From Streptomyces platensis (GTDB lineage: Bacteria > Actinomycetota > Actinomycetes > Streptomycetales > Streptomycetaceae), in the NCBI RefSeq assembly GCF_008704855.1, contig NZ_CP023691.1:1426001-1490000 (forward strand): a stretch of 64,000 nucleotides of DNA, in the 5' to 3' direction. The notes below the pieces were generated by a model. That model saw only the letters and a list, made by a program, of their open reading frames with translations. It was not told the DNA's origin and made no database searches. Shown one piece after another: positions 17,855-27,045 of the stretch. How positions within the stretch are numbered: the stretch's first letter is position 1; every line of letters begins with the position of its first letter. The translations under genes and the position numbers were made by a program.

Positions 17855-18943
17855 CTAGCGACCCATCTCCTCGCGGAGTGCGGCGAGGAAGCCGTCGACG
17901 TCCTCCACCGCGGTGTCGAAGGCGCACATCCAGCGCACGACACCGTCCGCCTCGTCCCAGAAGTAGAAGCGGTAGCGCTTCTGGAGCCGCTCGCTGACAT
18001 CGTGCGGCAGCCGGGCGAACACCCCGTTGGACTGCACGGGGTAGAGGATCTCCACCCCGCCGATCTCCCGCACCCCGGCCGCCAGCCGCTGCGCCATGGT
18101 GTTGGCATGCCGGGCGTTGCGCAGCCACAGGTCCTTGGCCAGCAGCGCCTCCAACTGGACGGAGACGAAGCGCATCTTGGAGGCCAGCTGCATGGACAGC
18201 TTCCGCAGATGCTTCATCGCCCGCACCCGGTCGGGGTTGAGCACGACCACGGCCTCACCGAAGACCGCACCGTTCTTCGTGCCGCCGAAGGAGAGGATGT
18301 CGACGCCCACGGCGTTGGTGAAGGCCCGCATCGGGACATCGAGCGTCGCCGCGGCGTTGGCTATCCGCGAGCCGTCCAGATGCACCACCATGCCGCGCTC
18401 ATGGGCGTGTTCGCAGATCGCCCGGATCTCGTCCGGCGTGTAGACCGTGCCGAGCTCGGTGCTCTGGGCGATCGAGACGACCTGCGGCATGGCACGGTGC
18501 TCGTCGTCCCAGCCGTACGCCTGGCGGTCGATCAGCTCGGGAGTGAGCTTGCCGTCCTCGGTCGGCACGGTCAGCAGCTTGAGCCCGCCCACGCGCTCGG
18601 GCGCACCGCACTCATCCACGTGGATGTGCGCGGACTCGGCGGCGATCACCGCGCCCCAGCGGTCGGTCACGGCCTGGAGGGCGACGACATTGGCGCCGGT
18701 GCCGTTGAACACCGGGAACGCCTCGGCACGCTGCCCGAAGTGGCTGCGGAACACCCGCTGGAGGTGCGCGGTGTAGTCGTCCTCGCCGTAGGCGACCTGA
18801 TGGCCGCCGTTGGCAAGGGCGAGCGCGGCGAGCACCTCGGGATGCGCGCCCGCGTAGTTGTCGCTGGCGAAGCCGCGTATCTCGGGATCGTGGTGCTGCC
18901 GGGCGTCGGTCTTCGCTCCGGTCACGGCTCGGGGGTCAGCCAC
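17855..18943 (-). CDS. Low-specificity L-threonine aldolase / beta-eliminating lyase
   Basis: This PLP-dependent fold-type I enzyme of 362 residues cleaves beta-hydroxy amino acids such as threonine to glycine and aldehyde. The family signature is clear: FASDNYAGAHPEV, GGHQVAYGEDDYT, HIHVDECG, VHLDGSRIANAAA and the PLP lysine in DILSFGGTKNGAVFGEA. GTG 18943 overlaps the SDR gene by 22 bp. GTG 18925 (GTGA overlap of 4 bp) is equally possible. It is third in an operon with a DUF6421 protein and an SDR. Confidence 0.92.
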   Translation of the reverse strand: MADPRAVTGAKTDARQHHDPEIRGFASDNYAGAHPEVLAALALANGGHQVAYGEDDYTAHLQRVFRSHFGQRAEAFPVFNGTGANVVALQAVTDRWGAVIAAESAHIHVDECGAPERVGGLKLLTVPTEDGKLTPELIDRQAYGWDDEHRAMPQVVSIAQSTELGTVYTPDEIRAICEHAHERGMVVHLDGSRIANAAATLDVPMRAFTNAVGVDILSFGGTKNGAVFGEAVVVLNPDRVRAMKHLRKLSMQLASKMRFVSVQLEALLAKDLWLRNARHANTMAQRLAAGVREIGGVEILYPVQSNGVFARLPHDVSERLQKRYRFYFWDEADGVVRWMCAFDTAVEDVDGFLAALREEMGR

Positions 18944-19746
18944 AGACGCTGTCCATTCACTTCCTGGGCGGGCCGGCTCCAGACCCCGGCGATGGCCTCG
19001 GCCAACTCCGTGACGTCCGTGAAGCCCGCGAACTTCGCGTTCGGTCGCTCGGCGCGCATCTGGTCGTTGACGAGCGCCTTCACGATCAGGATGGCAGCAG
19101 CGGCGCGCGGCCCCTGCTCACCCCCTGCCTTGCGGAAGCCGTCCGCCATGGCCAGCGTCCAGGCCTCGGCCGCGGCCTTGGAGGCGGCATAGGCGGCGTT
19201 GCCCCCGGTGGGCTTGCTGGCGCCGGCCGCGCTGGTGAGGAGAAAACGGCCGTTGCCGCTGCGCTCCAGGGCGTCGTAGAAGGCGAGGGAGGTGTGCTGG
19301 ACGGTGCGGACCAGCAGCTTGTGCAGCATGTCCCAGTCGGCCAGGTCGGTCTCCGCGAACGTCGACGAACCGCGCCAGCCGCCGACCAGATGCACCAGAC
19401 CGTCGATCCGGCCGAATTCCTTCTCCGTGCGGTCCGCCCATTCGCGGGCCTGGTCCAGGTCGAGGAGATCAACGGTGTCCCCTATCACCGTGGCGCCGCC
19501 GTGGGCGTAGCGCGCCGCGTCCACGGCCTCCGCCAGCCGCTCGGGGTGGGAGTCCGAACCGACCACCACCGCACCCGCTTCGGCCAGCCGCAGCAGGGTC
19601 GCGCGCCCGGCCGGTCCGGCCGCACCCGCCACTGCGATGACCGCACCCTCCAGCGGCCCCTGGCCACCCGTCGACGTACCCATCTTCGTCGCCTCCTCGT
19701 CCTGCTTCTCGACGGCCTGCGGCCGGGTGTTCCGGTCCGTCGTCAT
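18922..19746 (-). CDS. SDR-family NAD(P)-dependent oxidoreductase
   Basis: This is a 274-residue short-chain dehydrogenase/reductase. The cofactor motif is IAVAGAAGPAGRATLL (a GxxGxxG variant), and the catalytic region has FLLTSAAGASKPTGGNAAYAASKAAAEAW with the Tyr-x-x-x-Lys pair. The ATG at 19746 overlaps the DUF6421 stop by 4 bp, so the genes are coupled. Substrate unknown. The threonine aldolase downstream suggests a role in beta-hydroxy amino acid handling. Confidence 0.9.
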   Translation of the reverse strand: MTTDRNTRPQAVEKQDEEATKMGTSTGGQGPLEGAVIAVAGAAGPAGRATLLRLAEAGAVVVGSDSHPERLAEAVDAARYAHGGATVIGDTVDLLDLDQAREWADRTEKEFGRIDGLVHLVGGWRGSSTFAETDLADWDMLHKLLVRTVQHTSLAFYDALERSGNGRFLLTSAAGASKPTGGNAAYAASKAAAEAWTLAMADGFRKAGGEQGPRAAAAILIVKALVNDQMRAERPNAKFAGFTDVTELAEAIAGVWSRPAQEVNGQRLWLTPEP

Positions 19747-21140
19747 GCCGCCGCCAATGCGTCACTGTGGGCCGTGATGCCCTTGGTAGAGGCGATCACA
19801 GCACGCAGCTTCTTGGCGAGCGCTTCGTAGAACATGCTCAGCGGGAATTCGTCGGGGAGCACGTCATCCACGAGTTTGCGCGGCGGCTGGTCCAGGTCGA
19901 GGGCGTCCGGTCCCTTGGCCCAGACCGAGCCCGGGTGCGGGGCGAGGTAGGTCGAGACGAGGTCGTACGCAGCGAACCAGTGGACCAGCTTGGGCCGGTC
20001 GATGCCGTCGCGGTAGAGCTTTTCGATCTCGCCGCACAGCTGGTTGGTGACCTTGGGCGCCCGCTCCCAGTCGATGTGCAGTGTGTTGTCCGTCCAGCGT
20101 ACGACGTCGTGCTTGTGCAGGTAGGCGAAGAGCAGCTGGCCGCCCAGGCCGTCGTAGTTGCGGACCCGGTCGCCGCTGACGGGGAACCGGAACATCCGGT
20201 CGAAGATCACCGTGAACTGCACATCGCGCGCCTGGGGGTACCCCTCGGCCTCCAGCTTCACGGCCTCCTTGAAGGCGGTGAGGTCGCAGCGCAGCTCCTC
20301 CAGGCCGTACATCCAGAACGGCTGGCGCTGCTTGATCATGAACGGGTCGAACGGCAGGTCACCGTGGCTGTGGGTGCGGTCGTGCACCATGTCCCACAGC
20401 ACGAACGACTCCTGGCAGCGCTTCTGGTCGTCCAGCATCGCGCGGATGTCGTCGGGGAGTTCGACACCGAGGATCTCGATGGCGGCCTGGCTGACCCGGC
20501 GGAAGCGGGCGGCCTCGCGGTCGCAGAAGATCCCGCCCCAGCTGAACCGCTCCGGGGCCTCGCGCACCGCGATGGTCTCCGGGAAGAGCACGGCGGAGTG
20601 GGTGTCGTAGCCGGCCGTGAAGTCCTCGAAGGTGATGCCGCAGAAGAGGGGGTTGTCGTAGCGGGTGCGCTCCAGCTCGGCGAGCCAGTCCGGCCAGACC
20701 ATGCGCAGGACGACGGCCTCGAAGTTGCGGTCCAGGTTGCCGTTCTGGGTGTACATGGGGAACAGCACGAGGTGCTGAAGGCCGTCGGCGCGCTGCTGGG
20801 CGGGCTGGAAGGCGAGCAGCGAGTCCAGGAAGTCCGGCACCTCGAAGCCGCTGTCGACCCAGCGGCGCAGGTCGGCGGCGAGCGCCTGGTGGTAGGCGGC
20901 GTCGTGCGGCACCAACGGGGCGAGCTCACCGATGGCCGCTATCACGCGGTCGACCTCGGCGCGCACGGCGTCGGCGCTCGGCGCGCCCTCCGCCGCCAGG
21001 TCGATCGAACCGTCCTTGGACTGCCAGGGGCGGATGGTCTCGACCGCGTCCTTGAGCACGGACCACGCCGGGTGCGCGACCACACTCTCCGCGGTCGTGG
21101 TGGCCTCCTGGACACCCACAGGCGAAAGAATTTCCGTCAT
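19743..21140 (-). CDS. DUF6421 family protein
   Basis: This 465-residue protein of a conserved actinobacterial family has no known activity. Visible features include many conserved aromatic and acidic residues and the stretch LWDMVHDRTHSHGDLPFDP, whose three His and Asp residues look like a metal-binding or catalytic site. The start is ATG 21140; the longer open frame upstream runs into promoter DNA. It is first in a coupled operon with SDR and threonine aldolase genes, hinting at amino-acid metabolism. No membrane or export signal is seen. Confidence 0.85.
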   Translation of the reverse strand: MTEILSPVGVQEATTTAESVVAHPAWSVLKDAVETIRPWQSKDGSIDLAAEGAPSADAVRAEVDRVIAAIGELAPLVPHDAAYHQALAADLRRWVDSGFEVPDFLDSLLAFQPAQQRADGLQHLVLFPMYTQNGNLDRNFEAVVLRMVWPDWLAELERTRYDNPLFCGITFEDFTAGYDTHSAVLFPETIAVREAPERFSWGGIFCDREAARFRRVSQAAIEILGVELPDDIRAMLDDQKRCQESFVLWDMVHDRTHSHGDLPFDPFMIKQRQPFWMYGLEELRCDLTAFKEAVKLEAEGYPQARDVQFTVIFDRMFRFPVSGDRVRNYDGLGGQLLFAYLHKHDVVRWTDNTLHIDWERAPKVTNQLCGEIEKLYRDGIDRPKLVHWFAAYDLVSTYLAPHPGSVWAKGPDALDLDQPPRKLVDDVLPDEFPLSMFYEALAKKLRAVIASTKGITAHSDALAAA

Positions 21141-21664
21141 GACTGCCCTCCGGCGGTAGATCGTGTTGTCAGCCCACGGTAACCAGCCGAGGATCGCCGC
21201 CTCAAGTGGGGCTGATGAAAATTTTTCTGCCGACACCCCGCGGTCACGCCGATTTTTCCTGTGCGTGACGGCTTGGGCGACACTTCCTGCCCATGAGGGC
21301 GAGGGTTTCGGCGCTTCTTCCAGGGGAAGTTGACGGGAAAGGAGGCCTTCTCGCTTCCCGGAGGGGCGCGGTCCGACCGCCGGGTCACCTACTCTCCGTA
21401 GCCGTATGGCATATGACACACCCGCTCCCCGGCGCCGCCGCGGCCGGGCCCCGTCAGCGCGTTGAGGACTCGCCCACGGGAGGGTGAGGGGTCTGGAAGC
21501 GGGATATGGCGGGTACCCGTACTGGACACACCGGGGCCGGTCCGGCACCCCTTTTTCCGCCGTTCGGTCCCGTTAGGCTGAGCGCCATTTCGTTACGCCG
21601 TTGCCGACGGTCGACACCGGGACCGAGCCGACAGCGGCACCGAGCCGACAGAAGCGAGGCAGCC
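21141..21664. other. Divergent intergenic region, promoters of DUF6421 operon and phosphodiesterase
   Basis: About 520 bp without a convincing gene. An A/T-rich island (GAAAATTTTT near 21216) close to the DUF6421 start is a likely promoter for the leftward operon. A 64-codon frame at 21293-21487 has no ribosome site and was not called. Confidence 0.5.
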
Positions 21665-22348
21665 TTGTCCTTTCTCACCATCGGACACCGCGGGATGATG
21701 GGCGTCGAGCCGGAGAACACCCTGCGCTCCTTCGTGCGCGCCGAGCAGGAGGGCCTCGATGTCATCGAGCTGGATCTGCATCTGAGCAAGGACGGCGCGC
21801 TCGTGGTGATGCACGACGCGGACGTGGACCGGACCACCGACGGCGCCGGACCGATCGCCGAGCGCACCCTCGCCGAACTGCGTGAGCTCGATGCCGGGCG
21901 GGGCGAGCGGATCCCCGTCTTCGAGGAGGTCGTGACGGCGGTCAAGGCGCCGCTCCAGGCCGAGATCAAGGATGTGGCGGCCGCGCAGGCGCTGGCCGAG
22001 GTGCTGCGCTCCCGCGATCTGGTCGACCGGGTCGAGGTGATCTCCTTCCACGACGAGGCGCTGGCCGCGATCCGGACCCTGCTGCCCGGCGTCCGTACCG
22101 CGCTGGTCGGCAGCCGCTACGGCGCCGATGTCGTCGACCGGGCGCTGGCCGTCGGCGCCACGATGCTCTCGCTGAACATCCGCCGGCTCACCCTGGAACT
22201 GGTCGAGCGGGCGCACGCCGCGCAGCTGAAGGTCGTGGCCTGGACGGTCAACACCCACGACCAGCTCCGCCTCGCCCGCGGGCTCGGCCTGGACGGCGTG
22301 GTGACCGACCTGCCGGAGATCCGGCGGGCGGTCCGCTTCACGGCGTAA
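21665..22348 (+). CDS. Glycerophosphodiester phosphodiesterase
   Basis: This 227-residue GDPD enzyme hydrolyses glycerophosphodiesters to glycerol-3-phosphate and an alcohol. Motifs are IGHRGMMGVEPENTLRSF (His, Arg and Glu of the active site), ELDLHLSKDGALVVMHD (metal and second His) and the late LKVVAWTVNT strand. I chose TTG 21665, preceded by GAGG, since the homologous part begins right there; the in-frame ATG at 21506 would add 53 unlikely residues. No signal peptide, so it is probably cytoplasmic. Confidence 0.88.
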   Translation: MSFLTIGHRGMMGVEPENTLRSFVRAEQEGLDVIELDLHLSKDGALVVMHDADVDRTTDGAGPIAERTLAELRELDAGRGERIPVFEEVVTAVKAPLQAEIKDVAAAQALAEVLRSRDLVDRVEVISFHDEALAAIRTLLPGVRTALVGSRYGADVVDRALAVGATMLSLNIRRLTLELVERAHAAQLKVVAWTVNTHDQLRLARGLGLDGVVTDLPEIRRAVRFTA

Positions 22349-22416
22349 TACGGCGGGCGCGGCGCCCGGCCGGGCGGGGCGCACCGCGTCCCTCGGGCCC
22401 CGCCCCGGCATACGAG

Positions 22417-22463
22417 AAATCCGCAGTTCACAACCCTGCAATGTGATTCCAGCATGCGGATTT
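22417..22463. terminator. Possible terminator or leader hairpin after the phosphodiesterase gene
   Basis: AAATCCGCA (22417-22425) pairs with TGCGGATTT (22455-22463), followed by TTCC. The loop is long (29 nt). It lies between the phosphodiesterase gene and the amino-acid binding-protein gene and could end the first transcript or regulate the second. Confidence 0.4.
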
Positions 22464-22513
22464 TTCCGTTGGCGATCTCGACAGATCACCTCGCGCACTG
22501 CCACGCTCCCGCC

Positions 22514-23395
22514 ATGCGCCTCGCCAACCGCCCTCTCCGCCTTGCCGCTTGCGCCACCGTCGCGCTGCTCACCGCGGCCGTCGGCTGTGCCCCGCAGGAC
22601 GCGTCCCCCGGTGGCCCGGGGGCCGCCGGGCAGGGCAGACAGAGCTGTACACGCGGCCAACTGGCCACCGTGGCCCACGGGACGCTCACGGTCGGCACCG
22701 ACAAGCCCGCGTACGCACCGTGGTTCCACGACGACGACCCGGCCAACGGCAAGGGCTTCGAATCCGCGGTCGCGTACGCCGTCGCCCGGCAGCTGGGCTA
22801 CGGCAAGGGCGCGGTGCACTGGCAGACCGTGCCGTTCAACAACGCCTTCGCGCCCGGTGCGAAGAAGTTCGACTTCGACATCAATCAGATCTCCGTCAGC
22901 GCCGCGCGCAAGCGGGCCGTCGCCTTCTCCTCCGGCTACTACGGCGTACGGCAGGCGGTGATCGCGCTCAAGGGCTCCAAGGCGGCGCGTGCCAAGAGCA
23001 TCGAGGATCTGCGGCGGGTCAAGCTCGGTGCGCAGGTCGGCAGCACCAGCCTGGACGTCCTCCAGGACACCGTCCGGCCCACCCAGCAGCCGGCCGTCTT
23101 CCAGAAGAACGACCTGGCCAAGTCCGCGCTGAGGAACGGCCAGGTCGACGCGATCCTCACCGATCTGCCGACCGCCTTCTACATCACCTCGGCGGAGGTC
23201 AAGGACGCCGAGGTCGTCGGGCAGTTCGCGGCCACCGGTGCCACCGACGAGCAGTTCGGGCTGGTCCTGGACAAGGAGAGCCGGATCACCGGCTGTGTGA
23301 CGGCCGCGGTGGACGCGCTGCGGAAGAACGGCACCCTGGCCCGGCTGGAGAAGAAGTGGCTGGCCGACGCCGTTTCCGTGCCGGTGCTCAAGTGA
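22514..23395 (+). CDS. Polar amino-acid ABC transporter substrate-binding lipoprotein
   Basis: This 293-residue family-3 solute-binding protein has a signal peptide and lipobox (TAAVGC, Cys at about 25). Typical features: LTVGTDKPAYAPWF, a KGFESAVAYAVARQLGY loop, FDFDINQISVSAARKRAVAFSSGYY (ligand-binding strand) and a C-terminal TGCVTAAVDALRKNGTLARLEKKW. ATG 22514 puts the signal peptide at the right place; an ATG at 22454 is in frame but adds an unusual tail. It leads the binding protein-permease-ATPase operon. Ligand is a polar amino acid, not further defined. Confidence 0.92.
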   Translation: MRLANRPLRLAACATVALLTAAVGCAPQDASPGGPGAAGQGRQSCTRGQLATVAHGTLTVGTDKPAYAPWFHDDDPANGKGFESAVAYAVARQLGYGKGAVHWQTVPFNNAFAPGAKKFDFDINQISVSAARKRAVAFSSGYYGVRQAVIALKGSKAARAKSIEDLRRVKLGAQVGSTSLDVLQDTVRPTQQPAVFQKNDLAKSALRNGQVDAILTDLPTAFYITSAEVKDAEVVGQFAATGATDEQFGLVLDKESRITGCVTAAVDALRKNGTLARLEKKWLADAVSVPVLK

Positions 23396-23409
23396 CGTAC
23401 GGAGGCGGC

Positions 23410-24294
23410 GTGTTGAAGAGCCGTACGGCGCCGGAGGCGGACGGCGACGGGTATGTGCCCTCGGCGCGGCGGATCGAGCGGGAGCGGTTCCGGCGTGCCA
23501 GATCCCGGCGTGCGACCGCTGTCGCCGCGCTGAGCACCCTGGTCACCGGCGCGGTCCTCTTCCTGGTCATCACCCGCTCGCCCGGCTGGCCGCGTACCCG
23601 CGAGACGTTCTTCAGCCCGGAGTACGCCCGGATGGCGCTGCCGAAGGTGCTGGACGGGCTGCTGCTGAACCTGCGGCTGCTGGTGGTGTGCGGAGCGGCG
23701 GTGCTGGTGCTCGGGCTGCTGCTGGCGGTGGCCCGGACGCTGCGCGGCCCGGTGTTCTTCCCGCTGCGTGCGCTGGCCGCCGCGTACACCGACTTCTTCC
23801 GCGGACTGCCGCTGATCATCTGTCTGCTGATGGTGGTCTTCGGGGTGCCGGCGCTGCGGCTGCAAGGCGTGACCACGGATCCGGTGCTGCTCGGCGGGAC
23901 CGCGCTGGTGCTGACGTACTCGGCCTACGTCGCCGAGGTCTTCCGGGCCGGTATCGAATCGGTGCACCCCTCGCAGCGGGCCGCGGCCCGGTCGCTGGGG
24001 CTCTCCGGCGGCCAGGCGCTGCGCTTCGTGGTGCTGCCGCAGGCGGTGCGGCGGGTGGTGCCGCCGCTGCTGAACGATCTGGTCTCGCTCCAGAAGGACA
24101 CCGGGCTGGTGTCCATCGCGGGCGCAGTGGACGCGGTCTACGCGGCGCAGATCATCGCCGGCAAGGACTTCAACTTCACGCCGTACGTCGTGGCCGGGCT
24201 CGTCTTCGTCGCGCTGACCATCCCGATGACCCGCTGCACGGACTGGATCACGGCCCGCATGGACCGCAGGCGCGCCCAGGGAGGGCTGGTATGA
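23410..24294 (+). CDS. Polar amino-acid ABC transporter permease
   Basis: This is a 294-residue His/Glu/Gln/Arg/opine-type permease (HisM family). It has a basic cytoplasmic start, several spans, and the family signature FFRGLPLIICLLMVV, with the EAA-like loop AAARSLGLSGGQALRFVVLPQAVR. GTG 23410 follows GGAGG; TTG 23413 has better spacing to the same site, and GTG 23392 overlaps the preceding stop, so the start is uncertain by up to seven codons. Its stop overlaps the ATPase ATG by 4 bp. Confidence 0.9.
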   Translation: MLKSRTAPEADGDGYVPSARRIERERFRRARSRRATAVAALSTLVTGAVLFLVITRSPGWPRTRETFFSPEYARMALPKVLDGLLLNLRLLVVCGAAVLVLGLLLAVARTLRGPVFFPLRALAAAYTDFFRGLPLIICLLMVVFGVPALRLQGVTTDPVLLGGTALVLTYSAYVAEVFRAGIESVHPSQRAAARSLGLSGGQALRFVVLPQAVRRVVPPLLNDLVSLQKDTGLVSIAGAVDAVYAAQIIAGKDFNFTPYVVAGLVFVALTIPMTRCTDWITARMDRRRAQGGLV

Positions 24295-25103
24295 GCACGA
24301 CGGACGACACCCCGCGGCCCGCTGCGGAGACCGCCGGCCCGGCCGCGCCCGGCGACCGGCCGGTGCTGCGGCTGGAGTCCGTACGCAAGACCTACGGTCG
24401 CGGCACGGTCGTGCTGCGGGACGTGGATCTGGAGGTCCCGCCGCACACCGTGACCGCGCTGATCGGCGCCTCCGGTTCGGGCAAGTCCACCCTGCTGCGC
24501 TGCGCAAATCTGCTGGAGGAGATCGACGACGGCGCGATCTTCCTGGACGGCGAGGAGATCACCGACCCGCGGGCCGATGTCGACGCGGTGCGCCGCCGGA
24601 TCGGCGTGGTCTTCCAGGCGTACAACCTCTTCCCGCACATGACCGTGCTGGACAACATCACGCTGGCGCCCCGCCGGGTGCACGGGGTGCCGCGCGCCGA
24701 GGCGGAGGAGCGGGCCCGTGAGCTGCTGGAACGGCTCGGGCTCGGCGGGCGGGCCGGGGAGTACCCGGACCGGCTCAGCGGCGGCCAGCAGCAGCGGGTC
24801 GCGATCGTCCGCGCGCTGGCCGGGCGGCCCCGGCTGCTGCTGCTCGACGAGATCACCGCGGCCCTCGACCCGGAGCTGGTCGGCGAGGTGCTGGAGGTCG
24901 TCCGCGAGCTCAAGACGGACGGCATGACCATGGTCATCGCCACCCATGAGATGGGCTTCGCGCGGGAGGTCGCCGACCAGGTGTGCTTCCTGGACGGCGG
25001 AGTGGTACTGGAGCGCGGCACCTCCGAGCAGGTCTTCGGCGCTCCGCGGCACGACCGCACCCGGCAGTTCCTGCAACGGATCATCCAGGCGGGGCGGCTC
25101 TGA
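24291..25103 (+). CDS. Polar amino-acid ABC transporter ATP-binding protein
   Basis: This is the 270-residue ATPase of the amino-acid importer, on the cytoplasmic face of the membrane. Motifs in order: Walker A GASGSGKST, Q-loop VVFQAYNLFPHM, signature LSGGQQQR, Walker B LLLLDEIT followed by AALDPE, and H-loop ATHEMGFA. The first 25 residues are an extra Pro/Ala-rich tail. It overlaps the permease stop by 4 bp and closes the three-gene operon. Confidence 0.96.
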   Translation: MSTTDDTPRPAAETAGPAAPGDRPVLRLESVRKTYGRGTVVLRDVDLEVPPHTVTALIGASGSGKSTLLRCANLLEEIDDGAIFLDGEEITDPRADVDAVRRRIGVVFQAYNLFPHMTVLDNITLAPRRVHGVPRAEAEERARELLERLGLGGRAGEYPDRLSGGQQQRVAIVRALAGRPRLLLLDEITAALDPELVGEVLEVVRELKTDGMTMVIATHEMGFAREVADQVCFLDGGVVLERGTSEQVFGAPRHDRTRQFLQRIIQAGRL

Positions 25104-25121
25104 ACAGCGGCCGGTGGGCGG

Positions 25122-25655
25122 CTAGCCGAGCGGCTTGACCAGCAGCTCGAATTCCAGGTCGGGGCGCTGGGGGATGCCGAACCGCTCGTCGCCGTACGGG
25201 AACGGGGTGCACTCCCCGGTGCGCCGGTAGCCGCGGCGCTCGTACCAGGCGATCAGCTCCGTGCGCTGCCGGATGACCGTCATCCGCATCTCCCGGGCGC
25301 CCCAGATGTCCTGCGCGGTCCGCTCCGCCTCCGCAATGATCACCTTGCCGAGGCCGCCGCCCTGGAGCTCCGGGCGCACCGCGAACATCCCGAAGTACGC
25401 ATGGTCCCCGCGGTGTTCGAGCTGGCAGCAGGCGATCAGCACACCGTCCCGCTCGGCGATCAGCAGCCGGCCGGTCTCGTTGCGCACGACGGCGGTGACG
25501 CCCGCCGGGTCGGTGCGCTGCCCCTCCAGCAGGTCCGCCTCCGTCGTCCAGCCGCCGCGGCTGGTGTCCCCGCGGTAGGCCGACTCGATGAGGTCGACGA
25601 GCCCGGGGACGTCGGCATCGAGGGCGGTGCGGAAGGTCAGCTCGCTGGTGGGCAT
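25122..25655 (-). CDS. GNAT-family N-acetyltransferase
   Basis: This is a 177-residue acetyltransferase. The acetyl-CoA pyrophosphate loop is AVRPELQGGGLGKVII (Q-x-x-G-x-G), with WYERRGYRRTGE near the end as usual for the fold. ATG 25655 begins the conserved part; the in-frame region upstream is promoter. It converges on the amino-acid ABC operon with an 18-bp gap. Substrate unknown. Confidence 0.9.
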   Translation of the reverse strand: MPTSELTFRTALDADVPGLVDLIESAYRGDTSRGGWTTEADLLEGQRTDPAGVTAVVRNETGRLLIAERDGVLIACCQLEHRGDHAYFGMFAVRPELQGGGLGKVIIAEAERTAQDIWGAREMRMTVIRQRTELIAWYERRGYRRTGECTPFPYGDERFGIPQRPDLEFELLVKPLG

Positions 25656-25794
25656 GGTGCGGGGAGTCCTCTCAGGCGGACGAGTGGCTTCAGGGAGGCT
25701 AACAACTGCCGGGTGTGCGGTGTCAGGGCCGATTGTCCCGGTCTTCCGGCGGCGGGTGCCCGGCCGCGCGGGGCGGGCGGCGTAGGGTCCGGAC

Positions 25795-26181
25795 ATGGTG
25801 CATGTACTGAGCAGCAGGGTGCTGTTGCGGCCGGCCGACCCCGAGCGGTCGCGGGCGTTCTACGGCACGGCGCTGGGGCTGGAGATCTACCGGGAATTCG
25901 GTACCGGCCCCGAGCGCGGCACGGTCTACTTCCTCGGCGGCGGCTTCCTGGAGGTGTCAGGGCGGACCGCCGGGCCGCCCACGGAGACCCTCCAGCTGTG
26001 GCTCCAGGTGGCGGACGCGGCGGCGGCGCACCAGGAGCTGCTGGCGCACGGGGTGGAGGTGCAGCGCGCGCCCGCGCAGGAGCCGTGGGGGCTGATCGAG
26101 ATGTGGATCGCCGACCCGGACGGCCACCGGATCGTGCTGACCGAGGTCCCGGCGGACCATCCGCTGCGCTATCGCCCCTGA
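25795..26181 (+). CDS. VOC-superfamily (glyoxalase/bleomycin resistance-like) protein
   Basis: This is a 128-residue single vicinal-oxygen-chelate protein with two beta-alpha-beta repeats: LLRPADPERSRAFYGTALGLEIYREFG and the C-terminal WGLIEMWIADPDGHRIVLTEVP. Potential metal ligands are a Glu near VSGRT and Glu in the last strand. Such proteins are dioxygenases, glyoxalases or antibiotic binders; which one cannot be told here. Confidence 0.9.
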   Translation: MVHVLSSRVLLRPADPERSRAFYGTALGLEIYREFGTGPERGTVYFLGGGFLEVSGRTAGPPTETLQLWLQVADAAAAHQELLAHGVEVQRAPAQEPWGLIEMWIADPDGHRIVLTEVPADHPLRYRP

Positions 26182-26307
26182 GGCCGTCTTTGTGCCCCGG
26201 CGGCGCCCCACCATCGCGCTCCCCGTTTGCGCCCGTGCGCTCCCGTGTGCCGGACGCCCGGCGGGCATCCTGCCCCCGATGCGTACGGGTGCGAGGGGAG
26301 GTGCTCC

Positions 26308-26907
26308 GTGCACGGACCGGTGTGGGTCGGCTGGCTGCTGGTGCTGCTGGGGACCGCCGCCGGCGCGTATTGCCTGGTGCGGGCGCGCAGTGGACCGGCC
26401 GCGCAGCGGGGCGAGGTGCGCGGTGAGGGGCTGATGGCGCTGGGGATGGCGGCGATGGCCTGGCCGGTGGCGGCGCCGTCGTGGTCGCTATGGCTGTTCA
26501 CCGCGGTCTTCGGGGCGGCGGGCCTGTGGGCACTGGCGCACCGCCATCTGCATCATGCGGTGGGCGCGCTGGCGATGGCGTACATGGCGCTCGCGATGGT
26601 CGTCCCGACGCCCCAACAGGCGGGCCACACAGGGCAGATGGGCCAGATGGCGCAGCTGGGCCAGGCGGGCGGGACGGGCCCGATGGCGCATGCGGTGCCG
26701 GGCGGTGTGCCGTTGCTGACGGGGCTGTTGCTCGTCTACTTCACGGGGTATGTCCTCGCGGCCGGGGTGCGGCTGGTGCCGGCGGCGGGTGCGGGGGCCG
26801 GGGACGTGGCGGCGGGCGGGCCGGTGCCGGTGGCGGGCGCCGGGGTGCTGCCGGCCTGCCGGGTGGCGATGGGTATCGGCATGCTGGCGATGCTGCTGGC
26901 GCTGTGA
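26308..26907 (+). CDS. DUF5134 multi-pass membrane protein
   Basis: This 199-residue protein has five or six membrane spans, a Met/His/Gln-rich loop (HTGQMGQMAQLGQ then GPMAHAV) and a HRHLHHAVG motif. The Met and His enrichment is typical of copper-handling membrane proteins, and DUF5134 members commonly sit beside M56 peptidases, as here. GTG 26308 follows GGGGAGG at 7 bp. Copper-related function is inferred from composition. Confidence 0.8.
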   Translation: MHGPVWVGWLLVLLGTAAGAYCLVRARSGPAAQRGEVRGEGLMALGMAAMAWPVAAPSWSLWLFTAVFGAAGLWALAHRHLHHAVGALAMAYMALAMVVPTPQQAGHTGQMGQMAQLGQAGGTGPMAHAVPGGVPLLTGLLLVYFTGYVLAAGVRLVPAAGAGAGDVAAGGPVPVAGAGVLPACRVAMGIGMLAMLLAL

Positions 26908-27045
26908 GCTGCGGTGATGCACTGCCGCCCGGTTCGGCGCCAGGCGGGCGCCCGTGGACCGTGCAGGCCTGGTGCAGGGGTGGCATGCATCACTTCCGTC
27001 GCGCGGCCGTACCAACGGGTAGTCGTGCGCTCATAGGGTGGCGGC

